The translations under genes were made by a program, and so were the position numbers. Below are positions 11,276 to 22,194 of a stretch of 64,000 nt of DNA, piece by piece. Location of the stretch: positions 4,128,328-4,192,327 of the forward strand of contig CM037586.1 of assembly GCA_021018995.1 (NCBI GenBank), given 5' to 3'. How positions within the stretch are numbered: the stretch's first letter is position 1; the number at the start of each line of letters is the position of its first letter. The notes beneath the pieces were generated by a model. It worked only from the letters and a program-made list of their open reading frames with translations, did no database searches and was not told the DNA's origin. Origin of the DNA: Chloranthus sessilifolius (Eukaryota; Streptophyta; Magnoliopsida; Chloranthales; Chloranthaceae).

Positions 11276-11929
11276 CTGTCCAATCAATTAGCCAATTCTT
11301 TTATGAATCATATATTGGATATTGCATGTATTAGACATCATAACCGTTCATTAACTACTCTTGTATGGACTGTTGCATATATTTTAATGACTCACATAAA
11401 ATCTACGGTCTAGATCTAAGTGAACATGTACTGATTTCTGGTAGAGATTGAGGGCACTATCATGATCCTTGATCCCGATCGTCTAATGGTACACCCATGA
11501 TCTGAAGATCGATCTCAGAAAATATTAGGACTATAAACAATCTCCATCGTCGGATTCAATATAGTTGATGTGTTTCAGCGTGGGTGAACTCAAAGATTTT
11601 GTAGGTGAATTTAAAGATACTTCTTTTAGAATGATGGTGGTAAACTATAATGGCATGACTTGTAAATAAATGTGAATAAAAGGCCTTCTAGAATGATAGT
11701 AAACTATAATGGCATGACTTGTAAATTTAGATGAATAAATGCCCTTTTATAATGGTGGTACTTTTAGAGTATTGATTTTATTAACGACAAAATAGTTGTT
11801 TCAGTCCATAAACTCAAGACAAATTAAGGACAGGGGTATATGAAACAAAAAAATTAAAGTAAGGACTCCATAATAAATACCCATAAGGGAGTTTGATGTG
11901 GCATAGAAAAATGATGTACATGAGTCCAG

Positions 11930-12515
11930 ATCTCTAACATGGCAGGTCACCATATTGGGCTTGATACTCTCGCTCAGACCCAGCCCATGACAAAATGGAG
12001 CCAGCCGATTCCAGTTGAACCCTCAAGCAACCAAAATAATTTAATGATAACCACCAATTTAATCTACTGTCAAATCAATCGCATGTGAAACCAAGATTTT
12101 ACCCGGTAGCAGGATTTAAATATCGGCTCTATCCTATATAATATTGGTTGATATGTATCAGATTAGGAACCCTCCGATAAACTAATTTGATGCTGGGCCA
12201 AATATAAGTCAATATCGGCCTATATCGAGTTATCAACGAAGATGTATTCAATCAGTATGAACCCCCCAAAAGAATATTGAATAGGGTTAACCACAATCGT
12301 ATGAGGTTGGGTCAGCTCCTGAATATGACTAAATTAAGTTAACCATACTTCAATCAACTCCCCAAACTCCCTATGTTCCATTCATACTGCACCTTTAAAA
12401 GCTTCATTGGAAAGGGAATGATAGTGTAGATCATTAGGACAACAATCCGGTGACAACTTGATAGCGTGGCCAATCGGAGGGCTGAAATACTTATCCTTAT
12501 AGATCGACATCGTAA
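11930..12515. other. Non-coding stretch
   Basis: It contains weak copies of the ATCGGC/TATCGG words (12,110-12,240) and nothing else recognisable. No long ORF. Confidence 0.4.
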
Positions 12516-13061
12516 CATAATAAGAAATCCAACGGGTCTAATTCAACCTTACAAAATCAGCTTGTAAGGTGAGGTTTGCTCAAGATATAAAGAGCCCAAG
12601 AAGGGTCACCCCTCAACCAATGTGAGACAAATCCAATACGCTCCCGCATCTGTTGGCGAGATTGAGCCAAATCACTTGGACAAGATATGAGTGATGTGGG
12701 GAGAAAGAATGAATATGATTACCGTGACACTACAAAAAATAAGACTATTAGCAGCAGTTTTTTGCTGCGAAAAACTGCTGCTATTAACAAAAAAATTATT
12801 AAGACTATTAGCGGAAGGGTATTAGCAATCGTATTTTTATTAATAGCGGCAGTTTATGGCTGTCGCTAACAGTCTTATTTTTTGTAGTGTGATAAGATAT
12901 CCAACGGGCCTAACTCAATTTATCGCCAACACGTGCGGGGGCGTGTTGGATTTATCCCATATCAGATGTGGGCTAGCCCTTATTGGGCTCTTTATATCTT
13001 GGGCAAACCTTATCTTACAAGTTAGTTTGTGAGGTTGTGTAGTCCGTTGGATTTCTTATCA
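12516..13061. mobile_element. TRIM-type terminal repeats in inverted (head-to-head) arrangement
   Basis: A terminal repeat of about 120 bp at 12,516-12,637 (- orientation) and another at 12,944-13,061 (+ orientation) share a TATA-box-bearing GGGCTCTTTATATCTTG core, a GGTTTGC/GCAAACC block and a CCGTTGGATTTCTTAT end. Between them are internal TRIM sequence (GTTGGCGAGATTGAGCC) and a CACTA MITE. The same family is at 19.90-20.26 kb. The element is a fossil: it is rearranged and has no coding capacity. Confidence 0.6.
12728..12889. mobile_element. CACTA-type MITE, 162 bp, copy 1
   Basis: It begins CACTACAAAAAATAAGAC and ends GTCTTATTTTTTGTAGTG, perfect CACTA terminal inverted repeats, with a 3-bp TGA duplication on each side (12,725-12,727 and 12,890-12,892). 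Subterminal repeats of TTAGCGGCAG/CTGTCGCTAA type fill the rest. It is non-coding and split a TRIM. A copy of the same length is at 26,027-26,188. Confidence 0.9.
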
Positions 13062-13163
13062 TAACGTACATCAAAACCATCACGTCAATGATGCCCAAAG
13101 CTTCCATGGAATCATTGCGCCTTCAATTGGCAGATAGTGGTGACTTAGGATGCGTATGGCATA

Positions 13164-13494
13164 GCTTTCTACTAACCCTTGTCATAGCAGAGTTCACCTG
13201 TTTTAATTGGTTCTCATTCTCTTTTCTAACCCCTTGCAAAGAAGGATTTACCTGCTCTAATAACAACCTCTCTGCTCTCTACTAATTTCTTACCAGAGCA
13301 AATAAAATCTGCTCCAACAAGGAGTGAGCAGAGCGGAGGATAAAATTATTGAACACGTAAATCTTGCATAAAATCTTATTATGCAAGAGTTATCAAAGAA
13401 TAATACCTACTAAAGTAGCTAGCAGGATGTTAGCAAAGATGATGAGAACCTATTAAAATTGGTGAACTATCTTATGACAAGGGCTAGCAAAGAG
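13164..13494. mobile_element. MITE with CTAACCCTTGTCATA inverted ends
   Basis: The left arm (CTAACCCTTGTCATAGCAGA through AATTGGTTCTCAT) is repeated in inverted form at the right (GATGAGAACC through TATGACAAGGGCTAG). The central part has GCAGAG/CTCTGC words. No clear target duplication and no coding content. The class is undetermined. Confidence 0.55.
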
Positions 13495-13499
13495 TACAC

Positions 13500-14050
13500 A
13501 GCCTTATTGTATTACCAATTTACCACCATATGGAATCATCTGCCTTTGAAAGTCCTTACTTTTGTAGTGCATATGCACTTCGAACATTCAAAAGGCGCAT
13601 AAAAATAATATTGATCCAACTATCTTAGAGGTTCAACCACTTATTTTCTTCTCCTTCAATCGGATGATTAGAAACTTAGGATCACCTGATAGACGGCAGA
13701 CATAAAATTTGGAATGTGGCCCATCTGATTTTGGATCAACACATGCGCTGATTGGATGGTAGGCATGCACATCACATCAAGCCTAAGAAACGTTCCTATA
13801 CTTGGGCATACTTGGTGATAGGCCATAGTTGAAAAATATGATTTTAGGTAATGTTTGGTTTCTCACCTAAAAGATGGTCTTTTGATCAACGACCAGGTGA
13901 AATTTTGAAAGTTAGAGCAAATATAGGATCCCCACTTTGCTTTAGAAGTGTTTATTTCAAATGGGATGGGATCGAAGCCATCATAGTTCACTTTTACGAA
14001 TTTTTAGCATCTGATTCTGCGATCAAAGATTTGAAATTTTATGAAATTAG
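13500..14050. other. Non-coding stretch
   Basis: No gene recognised. Words such as CATCAGACGG/CCGTCTGATGG and GTGCCACATG recur here as through much of the first 20 kb; they belong to degenerate long-TIR MITEs. Confidence 0.4.
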
Positions 14051-14055
14051 AAAGG

Positions 14056-14467
14056 GAACCTTGATTTTCAACCCAAGATTCTTCCTTTCAACCGCAGTTT
14101 TACATGCCTTGTCTGCTTTGAATCAAATGAGATTGTTTTTCTTCCCAATCTTTTATATAAGAGATCTTGAGATCATGTGCCTACCATCAGACGGTCAAGT
14201 ATTGGTTCCACATGAAAACACATCCTAAAAAATGATCCGAGAATTATGTTTGTTGTATGCCACTGATCATGTTCATTTTATGGGATGTGTGTCATGTGTA
14301 ATCAAAATCTGACCGTCTTATGATATATCATATAATCTAAGGTCTATTGTGTGAAAGATTGGGACGAAAGCCGATTTCCATAATCTTTATTCAAAGGAGT
14401 CAACGATTCAAACATATGAAACTCAGGCTAAGAAGGAGGAATCTTGGATTGTAAATGAAGTCACCCG
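14056..14467. mobile_element. Long-TIR MITE, GGGAACCTTGATTTTCAACC type
   Basis: The left arm (GGGAACC, then CCCAAGATTCTTCC) faces the right arm (GGAGGAATCTTGGATTG, then TCACCC). Both arms continue inward through paired CATCAGACGGTCA and GACCGTCTTATG blocks. TAGAAA borders both sides. It is similar in style to the Mutator-like MITEs at 5.1, 10.2 and 18.6 kb. No coding content. Confidence 0.5.
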
Positions 14468-14562
14468 AGTAGAAAATTGGTGTGGATCAACATCTAGAAC
14501 AATTGTTGAATCATACATATAAGAGTCTATCATAAGGAAACAGGTTCTTAGTTCCAAGCAAG

Positions 14563-14762
14563 GATCAAAATACTGGTTTCGGTTTCGGTCCTAATCGGAA
14601 CCGAAATTTCAGCCAAAATCTTATGGGTCAGGCCGGAAGTTTAGTGCCCAATTTTCTTTTTTAGAAACCCAAAATTATGGGCTGATAATTTGAAGGCCAC
14701 GATTTTTTACCAAAATTTTTAGGAGGGGTCCGAAACCGATGCGATTCGGCCGAAATTTTGAT
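14563..14762. mobile_element. Short element ending GGATCAAAAT / ATTTTGATCC (palindromic-word family)
   Basis: The ends AGGATCAAAATACTGG and GGCCGAAATTTTGATCC are inverted copies about 200 bp apart, enclosing the CCGAAATTTC and AAATTATGGGCTGATAAT words of the family. This compact copy suggests what one unit of the 6.0-8.3 kb array looks like. No target duplication was identified. Confidence 0.5.
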
Positions 14763-14799
14763 CCATAGTACCAATGACTATCTTTATCATGGTCTCAAT

Positions 14800-15650
14800 A
14801 TCTTTAAAATTGTGCCATGTGACACAGATTTGACTCAAATTATGGAGATCGCTTTTCCGCTCAATCATCCACCCAATGGATCTTGAGACCATGAGTGTAT
14901 CATCAATCAGTCAGTTTTTAATTTCATGTGGCACATATCTCAAAAAAGAACCCCTCAAATTATATTTGAGCGTGATGTGTGCTATGTGATTTTAAGTCTA
15001 CTTTTTGAGATTTGTGCCACATGAAATAAAAAATTGAATAGCTGATGGTACACCCATAGTCTCAAGATCCATCGAATGAATGATTGGGTTGAAAAATGAT
15101 CTCCCTCAAAGCACTCAGTAGATTTTGAGTGTTGGCGCCCCACTAATCCTGTTAGTGCTCATAAAGGTACCACGGTTTCTTGGGACCCTATACTACATGG
15201 AACACCATTTGATTTGAAGGGCATGATATAAAGATCTTTGATGTATAAAAAAATGCACTCATTTCATTGAATCAGCATCACGACTCACATATCATACAAT
15301 AAGACGTTGATTAAAGGTAGCACACATCCCGAAAGATACCATAATCTTCATGTACCATGAGAAAGTTTATGGGTCACTTTTGGGGATGCATTAAATGTGG
15401 AGTCACCGTTTGACCGTCTGGTAGGTGGGCCATCATCTCAAGATATTTCTGATTAGAAGCAGTCAACAGTGTTAACGGTAGGAATGGTAGAATCGGCCGA
15501 ATCGTGGGCTACAAAAACCTGTACCCTTACCATTCCTAGGGTCCATACTCTCTTTGACGCGTAAATGTTCAACCTGTAACACGTATACTCCCATGCAAAA
15601 ACGTGTCAGAAAGAAAGGAACCCATATAAACTACATGTAGTAGTTATAAA
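14800..15650. other. Degenerate long-TIR MITE remnants upstream of the SDH2 relic
   Basis: Inverted blocks ATGGATCTTGAGACCATGAG and CTCAAGATCCATCGAATG (14,870-15,080) mark another foldback remnant. 15,160-15,450 has GTGCCACATGAA-type words. No gene seen. Confidence 0.35.
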
Positions 15651-15712
15651 CTAAGCAAGCTTTGAGAGATAGATAGACAAAAAGAAGAGAGAGAGAGAGA
15701 GAGAGAGAGGTA

Positions 15713-16006
15713 ATGTGGAGTTGAGGAGGCACTTCATGGGGCAGATTTCGGCTGGGGAGGTATTTAAGGAGAAATTATAGTGATCAAGATGGTAAGTTTG
15801 GAATATTGGAGGGACACTCGAGAGCACAGGAGCTTGCAGAAGCTGTGGTTGAGAACTATGGCAGGCTGAAGGAAGAGACAAAGAAGAAGACGAAGGAGTT
15901 TAAGATCTATAGATGGAACCCCTGTGGCCTTAGAGAGATCTATGACAAGCCAGAGAACCCTTTTCTCCAATCTTACCAAGTAGACCTTAACCACTGTGGC
16001 CCAATG
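15713..16006 (+). pseudogene. SDH2 relic exon 1: presequence and N-terminal ferredoxin fold
   Basis: The frame reads [15 protein letters not shown], then [27 protein letters not shown] and [15 protein letters not shown]. The Arg-rich, Ser/Tyr-bearing head looks like a mitochondrial presequence. EFKIYRWNP and DLxxCGPM are hallmarks of SDH2. The in-frame ATG at 15,713 is followed by Trp, Ser and then TGA at 15,722; no other in-frame ATG lies between that stop and the conserved part. The donor is ATG|GTGACT at 16,006/16,007. A CT-repeat follows in the intron and a GA-repeat (15,680-15,709) precedes the ATG. Confidence 0.8.
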
Positions 16007-16011
16007 GTGAC

Positions 16012-16029
16012 TCTCTCTCTCTCTCTCTT
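16012..16029 (+). repeat. (CT)n at the start of SDH2 intron 1
   Basis: A short CT-dinucleotide run directly after the exon 1 donor. Confidence 0.7.
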
Positions 16030-16349
16030 AATGCCAAGTTAAAAAAAGAAAAAAAATTATTGGGTACCAATATTTGCACCCCTTTAAAAGGTATGTACGC
16101 CCCAGTTAGCACGTGTTTTATGTTGCCATGTACACCAACTAAATTGGTGGGCAACTGGGCATATTCATATATCGGTGGTGTACCACGGAGTACCCACTAT
16201 AAGTCTCGGTGCCACAGAACAGAGAATCATATTCATATATCGGTGGATCACCCCCGACATTTATCTCTAATAATTACCAATAAGTTTGGGAGGCTAATAA
16301 TTTACGTCGGTGGGTACACCAACCGACAGGATTCAACATTGACGACACA

Positions 16350-16745
16350 TGGGGATATCAATGGGTCATGCTTAGCCCGGCCTGGGCCCATTCGGGTCAG
16401 GTTCAGGTCTACGGTTTTACGGTAAAAATTAGATCTATCAAACCCAGTCCAAACTGGCTGAGCCCAATTTTAGTGTGGGAAAACACAGGCTTAGACTGAA
16501 TTTGGCCCGACCCGACCCCAACCCCAACCCGCTCGGTCAGGTTTTGGTTTGAGTATCAAAGCCTACCCGTTCGGTCAGGTTTTGGTTTGAGTATCAAAGC
16601 CTACCCCGAATCATACTGGGTCAAACCCAGCCTGAATCGTACTGGGCTCAAACCAGCTCAATTACAGTTCGTATTGCGTTGGGGCCTAGGTTTATAGGGT
16701 CAGAAAAATTGGGCTATCAAAAGCCTGGCCCGTTTACAGTCCTAC
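16350..16745. mobile_element. GGCCCGGCC-rich repeat in SDH2 intron 1
   Basis: GC-rich words (GCCCGGCCTGGGCCC, GGCCCGACCCGACCCC) occur in AT-rich surroundings. A unit around GGTCAGGTTTTGGTTTGAGT is directly repeated (16,528-16,560 and 16,570-16,602). It is the same style as 676-1496 and 23.84-24.12 kb, probably an old hAT-like MITE, with no clear ends. Confidence 0.4.
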
Positions 16746-16749
16746 CACA

Positions 16750-18240
16750 CAGCTAACAGTAGGGGTGCAGATGTTTGAAAAGTAAAGAAGGGTAACACTT
16801 AGGAGGTGCAACTCTTAAATATTACTGGCCAACTTATGGGGTGTAACTATCAGTGGGTGTGCCTACCTTTATTTATTTTATGGTTCATCTACAAACAATT
16901 AGATGGATGGCCAATCTAAAATTGAAACTTTGATGTCTGAATTACTGTGGCTAGGGACCTTCAGGGACATAGAATGTCGTTTGTATTCTTAACCTGCACA
17001 CACACACCCTGTTGTGTACCATGTGCCACTAGTTTATTTGTGAGTGTGGGACAAAGTGGTGTTGTGTTTCTTGGTCTCTATGAGTGGGGAGGGGGTGATG
17101 GTACACTGAACCATCCATACCATCAAAGTTGGTGGTGCAGGGTGGAACCACTGTCGGCTCTCTCCATGCTTTAAATGGGGGGCCTTATCAGCTTTTGTCG
17201 GCTCTCTATTCCTTGAAATAGGGAGTTGTCAATGATGCAATTTTCTCATTGTTCCTAAAATTTCAAAGAGAAATGGATTGGGGGTTGCTTGAAAGGTGAA
17301 CAATTAAGGGAAGGCAAATATAATTTATGTTTATATATTTGTGTATGTATCAAGTTCAATGAACTTTTTGAAAACCCAAAAATGGACCATAACTGCAATG
17401 AACCCATTTTTTAATGGTTAGGGGCTTCTTTTAATCCGAGTATGCTATGTGCCATTTGATTGGAAGACCATGATCTAAAGAAAGATGTCTGATCTGTGGT
17501 ATCAAAGATTTCGTTGGAGATGTCTTTATTATCTAATTCAAAACATAGATTATGGTGCCAAAGATTACATAGAAAAATGTCTCCATTGTCTAATTCAAAG
17601 CCGTCAAATGCCTTTAAAATGAAAGACCAAAACTGATTTTGGAGATGTTAACCATTCGTTTCAATGGCATTTCATATATGGTCATTATGAATTACATGAT
17701 GGAGATGTTTTCCAATCCAATCTTCTTTATAGTAGGCCTTTCGCATAACATAGCATATAAAATAGTGTCATGTGTCCAAGATCAGTGATCCGTTCCAATT
17801 CTAGCTTGGGAACGGGTTGGTTACCATATACCAGCTCTATTATCATGCGACATGACGGGTGCCTATAAATAAGTGGAAGCTTTGATTGATCTGTCTAAGT
17901 CTGGTCAAAGACAAAGGATACAAGTTTCCTCAATCTCAATTTAGGATCTAGTGCGATCGTAATTGGCAGACATTGAAGTTGTTGTTATACTTGATTTTAT
18001 TGAAAAAATTTATTTGTAAGATTTGATTGATAAGCTTTTTAAGCTACAGTAATTATATGTGGGAAATCAAATTAGATTGAGGTGGGTCGATTATAACCAT
18101 TACAATACATTAATTGAGTCAATAAATCAAGTCAAACCCACTGAATTTGGAAGGTATGCATTTTGGTCCAGCTTGCCCAAAAGAAACAAGTGGTGATCAC
18201 GAGACACACATATCGTAAATAATCGACATTATCATCATCA
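16750..18240. other. SDH2 intron 1 sequence, no gene seen
   Basis: AT-rich intronic sequence with repeated CATTGTCTAATTCAAA-like words (17,440-17,610). The small ORF near 16,950-17,170 has no domain, and its composition follows the local repeats. Confidence 0.4.
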
Positions 18241-19140
18241 CCTTGTCTTGTTAGCTTGGTGAGTCCTATTTCTCGTCTTTTCTGTTTGTATCATTTCAAT
18301 TTTTCATATAAGGGTTGTTTTTGGTCTACGATAGACAAGCAAGATTTTTCTTTTTATTAGGGCCATCCCTAAACTTTCTCTTATGTGTTCATTCTTAATT
18401 ATATCCGTTTTTACTTCTCACACCCATATTAACAGACACACTTCAGCCGCATTAACTCTTTCTTGTTACTCTTTCATGGTCCAATTCTCTACATTATACA
18501 GTAATGCACATCTGACAATCGTTTTATGAAAAATCTCCATCCAATTGAAGTGGCACTAACTGATTCTACTATGTACCTTTGGTATGGGAGGTACTACTTG
18601 CACACGAGATTTATACCATTGCACATAGTTTAAAAGGAAGACTTGCTATTTTTTGAGAAGTGCCACATGGAACACCATCTAAGCAATCTGATTTGAAGGC
18701 CATAATCTAAAGATCTTTGTTGCTAAAGATTGGTATGGAAACACGATCTCTATCATCCGATTCAACACGGTCCATAGAATCAGATGATATAAATTGTGTT
18801 TCATGCCAATATTTGCCACCGAAGATTTTTTACGCCAAGGCCTTCAAATCTGATGGCTTATAATAGTGTTCCAAGTGGCATAGGTCTATACCAAGTCGTC
18901 TTTCAAACTATGTGCAAGAGTACAAATCTCGTGCAAGTAGTCGCTCCCTTTTGGCATTATTGTCCATATTGCTTAATGCATCTCTCTTAGCATATCCGTC
19001 TCAGTCACATGAAATCCATCTTCTTGTCACTTTTTACATAGCCTATTCTCTGCATTATATCGTAATTTACACATCTTACCGTCGTTTTATAATAAACCTC
19101 CCTCCAATTGAACGGGCTCTAATTGATCATAAAGTATGTA
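18240..19140. repeat. Diverged direct duplication flanking a MITE in SDH2 intron 1
   Basis: The 18,360-18,560 block (CACACTTCAGCCGCA, ATTCTCTACATTATACAGTAA, CGTTTTATGAAAAATCTCC) resembles 18,965-19,130 (ATTCTCTGCATTATATCGTAA, CGTTTTATAATAAACCTCC). The Mutator-like MITE at 18,586-18,948 lies between them. The origin of the repeat is unknown. Confidence 0.5.
18586..18948. mobile_element. Mutator-like MITE (same family as 5055-5736)
   Basis: The ends GGGAGGTACTACTTGCACAC and GTGCAAGTAGTCGCTCCC are inverted copies, followed inward by CGAGATTTATACC and GTACAAATCTCG. The flanks are CTTTGGTAT (18,577-18,585) and TTTTGGCAT (18,949-18,957), a 9-bp duplication with two mismatches. It is non-coding, within SDH2 intron 1. 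Confidence 0.75.
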
Positions 19141-19409
19141 AAGGAGATAAGCAGATGCTCATAATTCCCAGCATGAGTTAATTGAGATTAAACTTGATGT
19201 TTTTGGTACTCTTATGGATGATGGGGTTTTAACACATTTTTAGCTACCATTATTATTGAAGTTGTTAGTTTGGTGAATTCTTACAAACTAATCGCACTAT
19301 TATTATTGTTATTCATAAAATTGTGTATCTAAAATTGTAGAATGACATATTAATTCCACTTCTATCAAACTTTTAGGTGACATATTAATTCCACTTCTTC
19401 ATTTTCCAG

Positions 19410-19649
19410 GTGCTAGATGCCCTTCAGAAGATAAGAGGCAGAGTTAGATTCAACCTTGGCCTATAGAAGGTCATGCAGGGAAGGCATTTGTGGCTCTTGC
19501 TCCATGAACATCGATGGGACCAACACCGTGGCATGCCTCAAGCCTATCGATATCGATACTTTGAAGTCCACTATAATAACTCCTCTACCTCATATGTTTG
19601 TGGTCAAGGACCTAGTCACCGACCTCACAAATTTCTACCAACAATGCAA
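19410..19649 (+). pseudogene. SDH2 relic exon 2: 2Fe-2S cluster domain
   Basis: After a TTTTCCAG acceptor the frame reads VLDALQKI, then shifts by one base. ATAAGAGGCAGAG would give the family-like [16 protein letters not shown] if one G were absent. The other frame then reads [19 protein letters not shown] and [16 protein letters not shown], with all four 2Fe-2S cysteines (C-x4-C-x2-C-x11-C). It continues [20 protein letters not shown] and YQQCK up to a GTAAGA donor. The cluster motif is perfectly kept, so the decay looks recent or was preceded by long constraint. Confidence 0.85.
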
Positions 19650-19754
19650 GTAAGAGTTCAAATCGGTATTCTTCGTACTTAATTTATAAGTTGCCCTTTT
19701 AAGATTTAGACCAAAACCATATGCCACTACCAGTTGATGTGTGGATTTTTACAC

Positions 19755-19837
<83 letters not shown>
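19755..19837. repeat. (TA)n microsatellite in SDH2 intron 2
   Basis: A TA run of about 77 bases; the derived repeated Ile-Tyr ORF is an artefact. Confidence 0.9.
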
Positions 19838-19842
<5 letters not shown>

Positions 19843-19894
19843 TCAAGTGTAGTTTTCTTGAACCGCTTCAGTCATGCTCATCGTTTCTCGAATG

Positions 19895-20260
19895 GAAAAA
19901 ATCGGCTTGTAAGGTGAGGTTTGCCCAAGATATAAAGAACCCAGTATCTTGGTTTTCTTTTTATATGTGTGAGGACCCTCTAACCTCAGTGACTTCCATA
20001 AAAAAAAGAAAAGATATAAAGAGCCCAAGAAGAGCTTGCTCACAAACGATGTGGGACAATACCAACACGCCGCCGCACGTGTTGGCGAGATTGAGCCAAA
20101 ATCACATGGACAAGAAATGGGTGACGTGGGGAGAAAGAATGACTTTGATACCATGTATAAATCCAACGGGCCTAACTCAACCTCACAAAGGTGAGGTTTG
20201 CCCAAGATATAAAGAGCCCAAGAAGGGCCTTCCCACAAATGATGTGGGACAATACCAACA
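19895..20260 (-). mobile_element. TRIM (terminal-repeat retrotransposon in miniature)
   Basis: On the - strand the terminal repeat (20,154-20,260, 107 bp) starts TGTTGGTATTGTCCCACATC, carries GGGCTCTTTATATC and ends TTGGATTTATACA. A primer-site-like TGGTATCAAAGTC follows at once, like the tRNA-iMet site. About 85 bp of internal sequence leads to the second terminal repeat, starting at 20,067. The family also occurs at 12.5-13.1 kb. It has no coding capacity; the second repeat looks altered. A fossil non-autonomous LTR element. Confidence 0.75.
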
Positions 20261-20395
20261 GACCAAAACCATAAGCCTCTACCAGTTGATGTGCGATTTT
20301 ATGCCATATATGTATATCCTAATTATACAAGTGTAGTTTGCTCAAACCACTTCAGTTGTGCTCATGGTTTCTCGAATGGAAGAAAGTAACTTCTT

Positions 20396-21420
20396 TCTGG
20401 AACATGGTCAACCAGAAATTCTGATGTTTCACGATTCTTCATCTGCTGATTTGAACTCATTGTCTTAACAAAGCACATTATATAAATATTAAACTTTACT
20501 AGTGAAAAAAGCGTACCCTAATAAAGATGCGAACACATGACAAAGAGAATACGGATGTAGAAGAAAACTTTTCTTGGAGAAACTACCTTAAGTGCCTTAT
20601 TTCCTCTTCCCTTATCTGTTGTTTCTACCCTTTTGTCTCACTGTTTGCTAATTAGAGCCAACTCTATACCATCCCAAATTAGCCTAGTGCATGGGTTCAA
20701 CTTGGAGAGAGGAAAAAAAACACCAAGATGACATAAAGGTGTAGAGGACAAATCAAGACACCACATAACAACATAATTCAAAATCTACCTTAAGTAGCAA
20801 ATTGCTGAACCATTAAATGGAACCCTCTATACCCATAACTAAAATTAGAGGGCTAATGTCTTTTTTTTTGTTTCTTAGGTAATTTGGGATTTAACCTGCA
20901 ACCTCAGGATTGATTCATCGTCCACCTTCTAGTTAATCTATAGGCGGACCATTTGTAGATGATGTCTCTGGCCCATTTAACTGCTGCAACAATCGTGTTT
21001 CGACCTGGCTACTGTAGAGAAATTTGACTTCATGATGTTCCATGATACATTAAAAACTAGAACATGAGACCATGTTGATATAAAAACACTCCATTCTCGT
21101 AAACTTTCACGTATAGATCAGAAACAGAATTAGGATGTGTTTGATCCTTCTATGATAGAGAAAGAATAAATAAATTACTCGGTATTTGTAATAAAATTAA
21201 TTTTTTTTGTTAATAATCTTTTCTTATATCTCCTCACTTCCCATTTTCCATCATGTCTTCATAAGAAATATACAAGAAACATAGCTTCACTATCCAAGTC
21301 TTTTAGCAAATGACTCAACATTATCAAGAAGAGCCAATTTCCAACGAACGACCGAACTCTGTTTATTATTTAATTTTATGCAAACTTTCAAGCTAATTTA
21401 CTTCAAAGAAAATTAGAAAA
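20396..21420. other. SDH2 intron 2 sequence, no gene seen
   Basis: AT-rich sequence without long ORFs, inverted ends or recognisable domains. Confidence 0.4.
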
Positions 21421-21775
21421 AGGGAATTACTTGAAAGTTTTAGCGTATTATACTACTTCAGAAAGTTATAGAAGAAAGGGATTGTCACGATTCTATTGGG
21501 TTTCCAACAAGCCATTGGGTCCAACCAGGCATTGGGTCTGCGTGTGAGAAACATTTAGTTGAAATTACTGAACCACCCTTCTTTCCAATTAACTATATGA
21601 TATAATTGTGTTATATGACATTTTATAGAAGGGTATTTTCATAAGTTTAACTATAAATGTTTCTTACATGTTGACCGAATAACTTTTTGAGGACCTTGAA
21701 AAGTGTGTCAAATTAATTTTTTCAAAACTTTCTGAAGTAGGATAATATGCTGAAATTTTTTACGAGTAATCCTTC
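21421..21775. mobile_element. MITE with inverted TTACTTGAAAGTTTTAGC ends
   Basis: The left arm (AAGGGAATTACTTGAAAG through TTCAGAAAGTT) faces the right arm (AACTTTCTGAAGTAGGATAA through ACGAGTAATCCTT). Length is about 350 bp and it is non-coding. No clear target duplication; the class is unknown. Confidence 0.55.
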
Positions 21776-21783
21776 TTTTGTAA

Positions 21784-21879
21784 GAGCATCTCCAACAAGG
21801 ATAACTATTTTAGTTGCTCCTTCTTTAAAATAATATTTTGTTATTTCTATTTTAATATATATTTAAAATATATGGCAAT

Positions 21880-21938
<59 letters not shown>

Positions 21939-22169
21939 TTAATAATTTTGTAATTATAGCAATTGGAGGAGGATTCGCCAAAGATAGCAATTGGAGGATG
22001 ACTCGCCAAAGATAGCGAGTCTGCTAGAAAGGCTTTCAAGGGTTTTGGATCGCCAAAATAGTGAATTTGGGCTCTTTTCTACTTATAGCAATCCTTGTTG
22101 GAGATGCTCTAAAGGGCCCTTATTTATTAGCTCTTTTCTGCTTATAGCGATCCTTGCTGGGATGCTCTA
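21784..22169. mobile_element. GAGCATCTCCAACAAGGAT MITE, with duplicated right end
   Basis: The left end GAGCATCTCCAACAAGGATA is answered by ATCCTTGTTGGAGATGCTC at 22,089-22,107. A second, slightly different right end (GATCCTTGCTGGGATGCTC) follows at 22,150-22,168. A (GA)n run (21,886-21,935) and two ATAGCAATTGGAGGA copies lie inside. GAGCATCTCCAACA ends are common in plant MITEs. Confidence 0.6.
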
Positions 22170-22194
22170 AAGGGCCCATATTTATTAGCAACTA

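Larger units (their letters stand above)
9893..11925. mobile_element. Composite foldback element with about 270-bp inverted arms
   Basis: The left arm (about 9893-10,155) carries GCATCAAACCCC, GGGTATTTATTCTAGCCC, GTTTCATATAGCCCCTG and AACAACTATTTTGTC. The right arm (about 11,630-11,925) carries these in inverted form (GACAAAATAGTTGTTTCAG, GGTATATGAAAC, GGGAGTTTGATGTGGCATAG). The right arm also has a tandem duplication of ATAATGGCATGACTTGTAAAT. The middle holds another MITE (10,157-10,559), a copy of the CGAAATTTCGG repeat (11.03-11.28 kb) and a partial MITE (11.45-11.63 kb). No transposase was seen. It is either a non-autonomous foldback or two inverted copies with later insertions. Confidence 0.5.
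19705..20395. repeat. Direct duplication of about 150-190 bp flanking a TRIM
   Basis: GACCAAAACCATATGCCACTACCAG-type sequence through TTTCTCGAATGGAA occurs at 19,707-19,893 (with the TA run inside) and again at 20,262-20,384 without the long run. The TRIM lies between the two copies, so this may be a duplication that also spans the insertion rather than a target-site duplication. Confidence 0.6.

Noticed and set aside
16947-17174. 75-codon ORF in SDH2 intron 1
   Set aside because: No domain; lies within intron sequence between repeats.
19734-20336. 200-codon ORF starting with an Ile-Tyr repeat
   Set aside because: It is a translation of a TA microsatellite joined to TRIM sequence.
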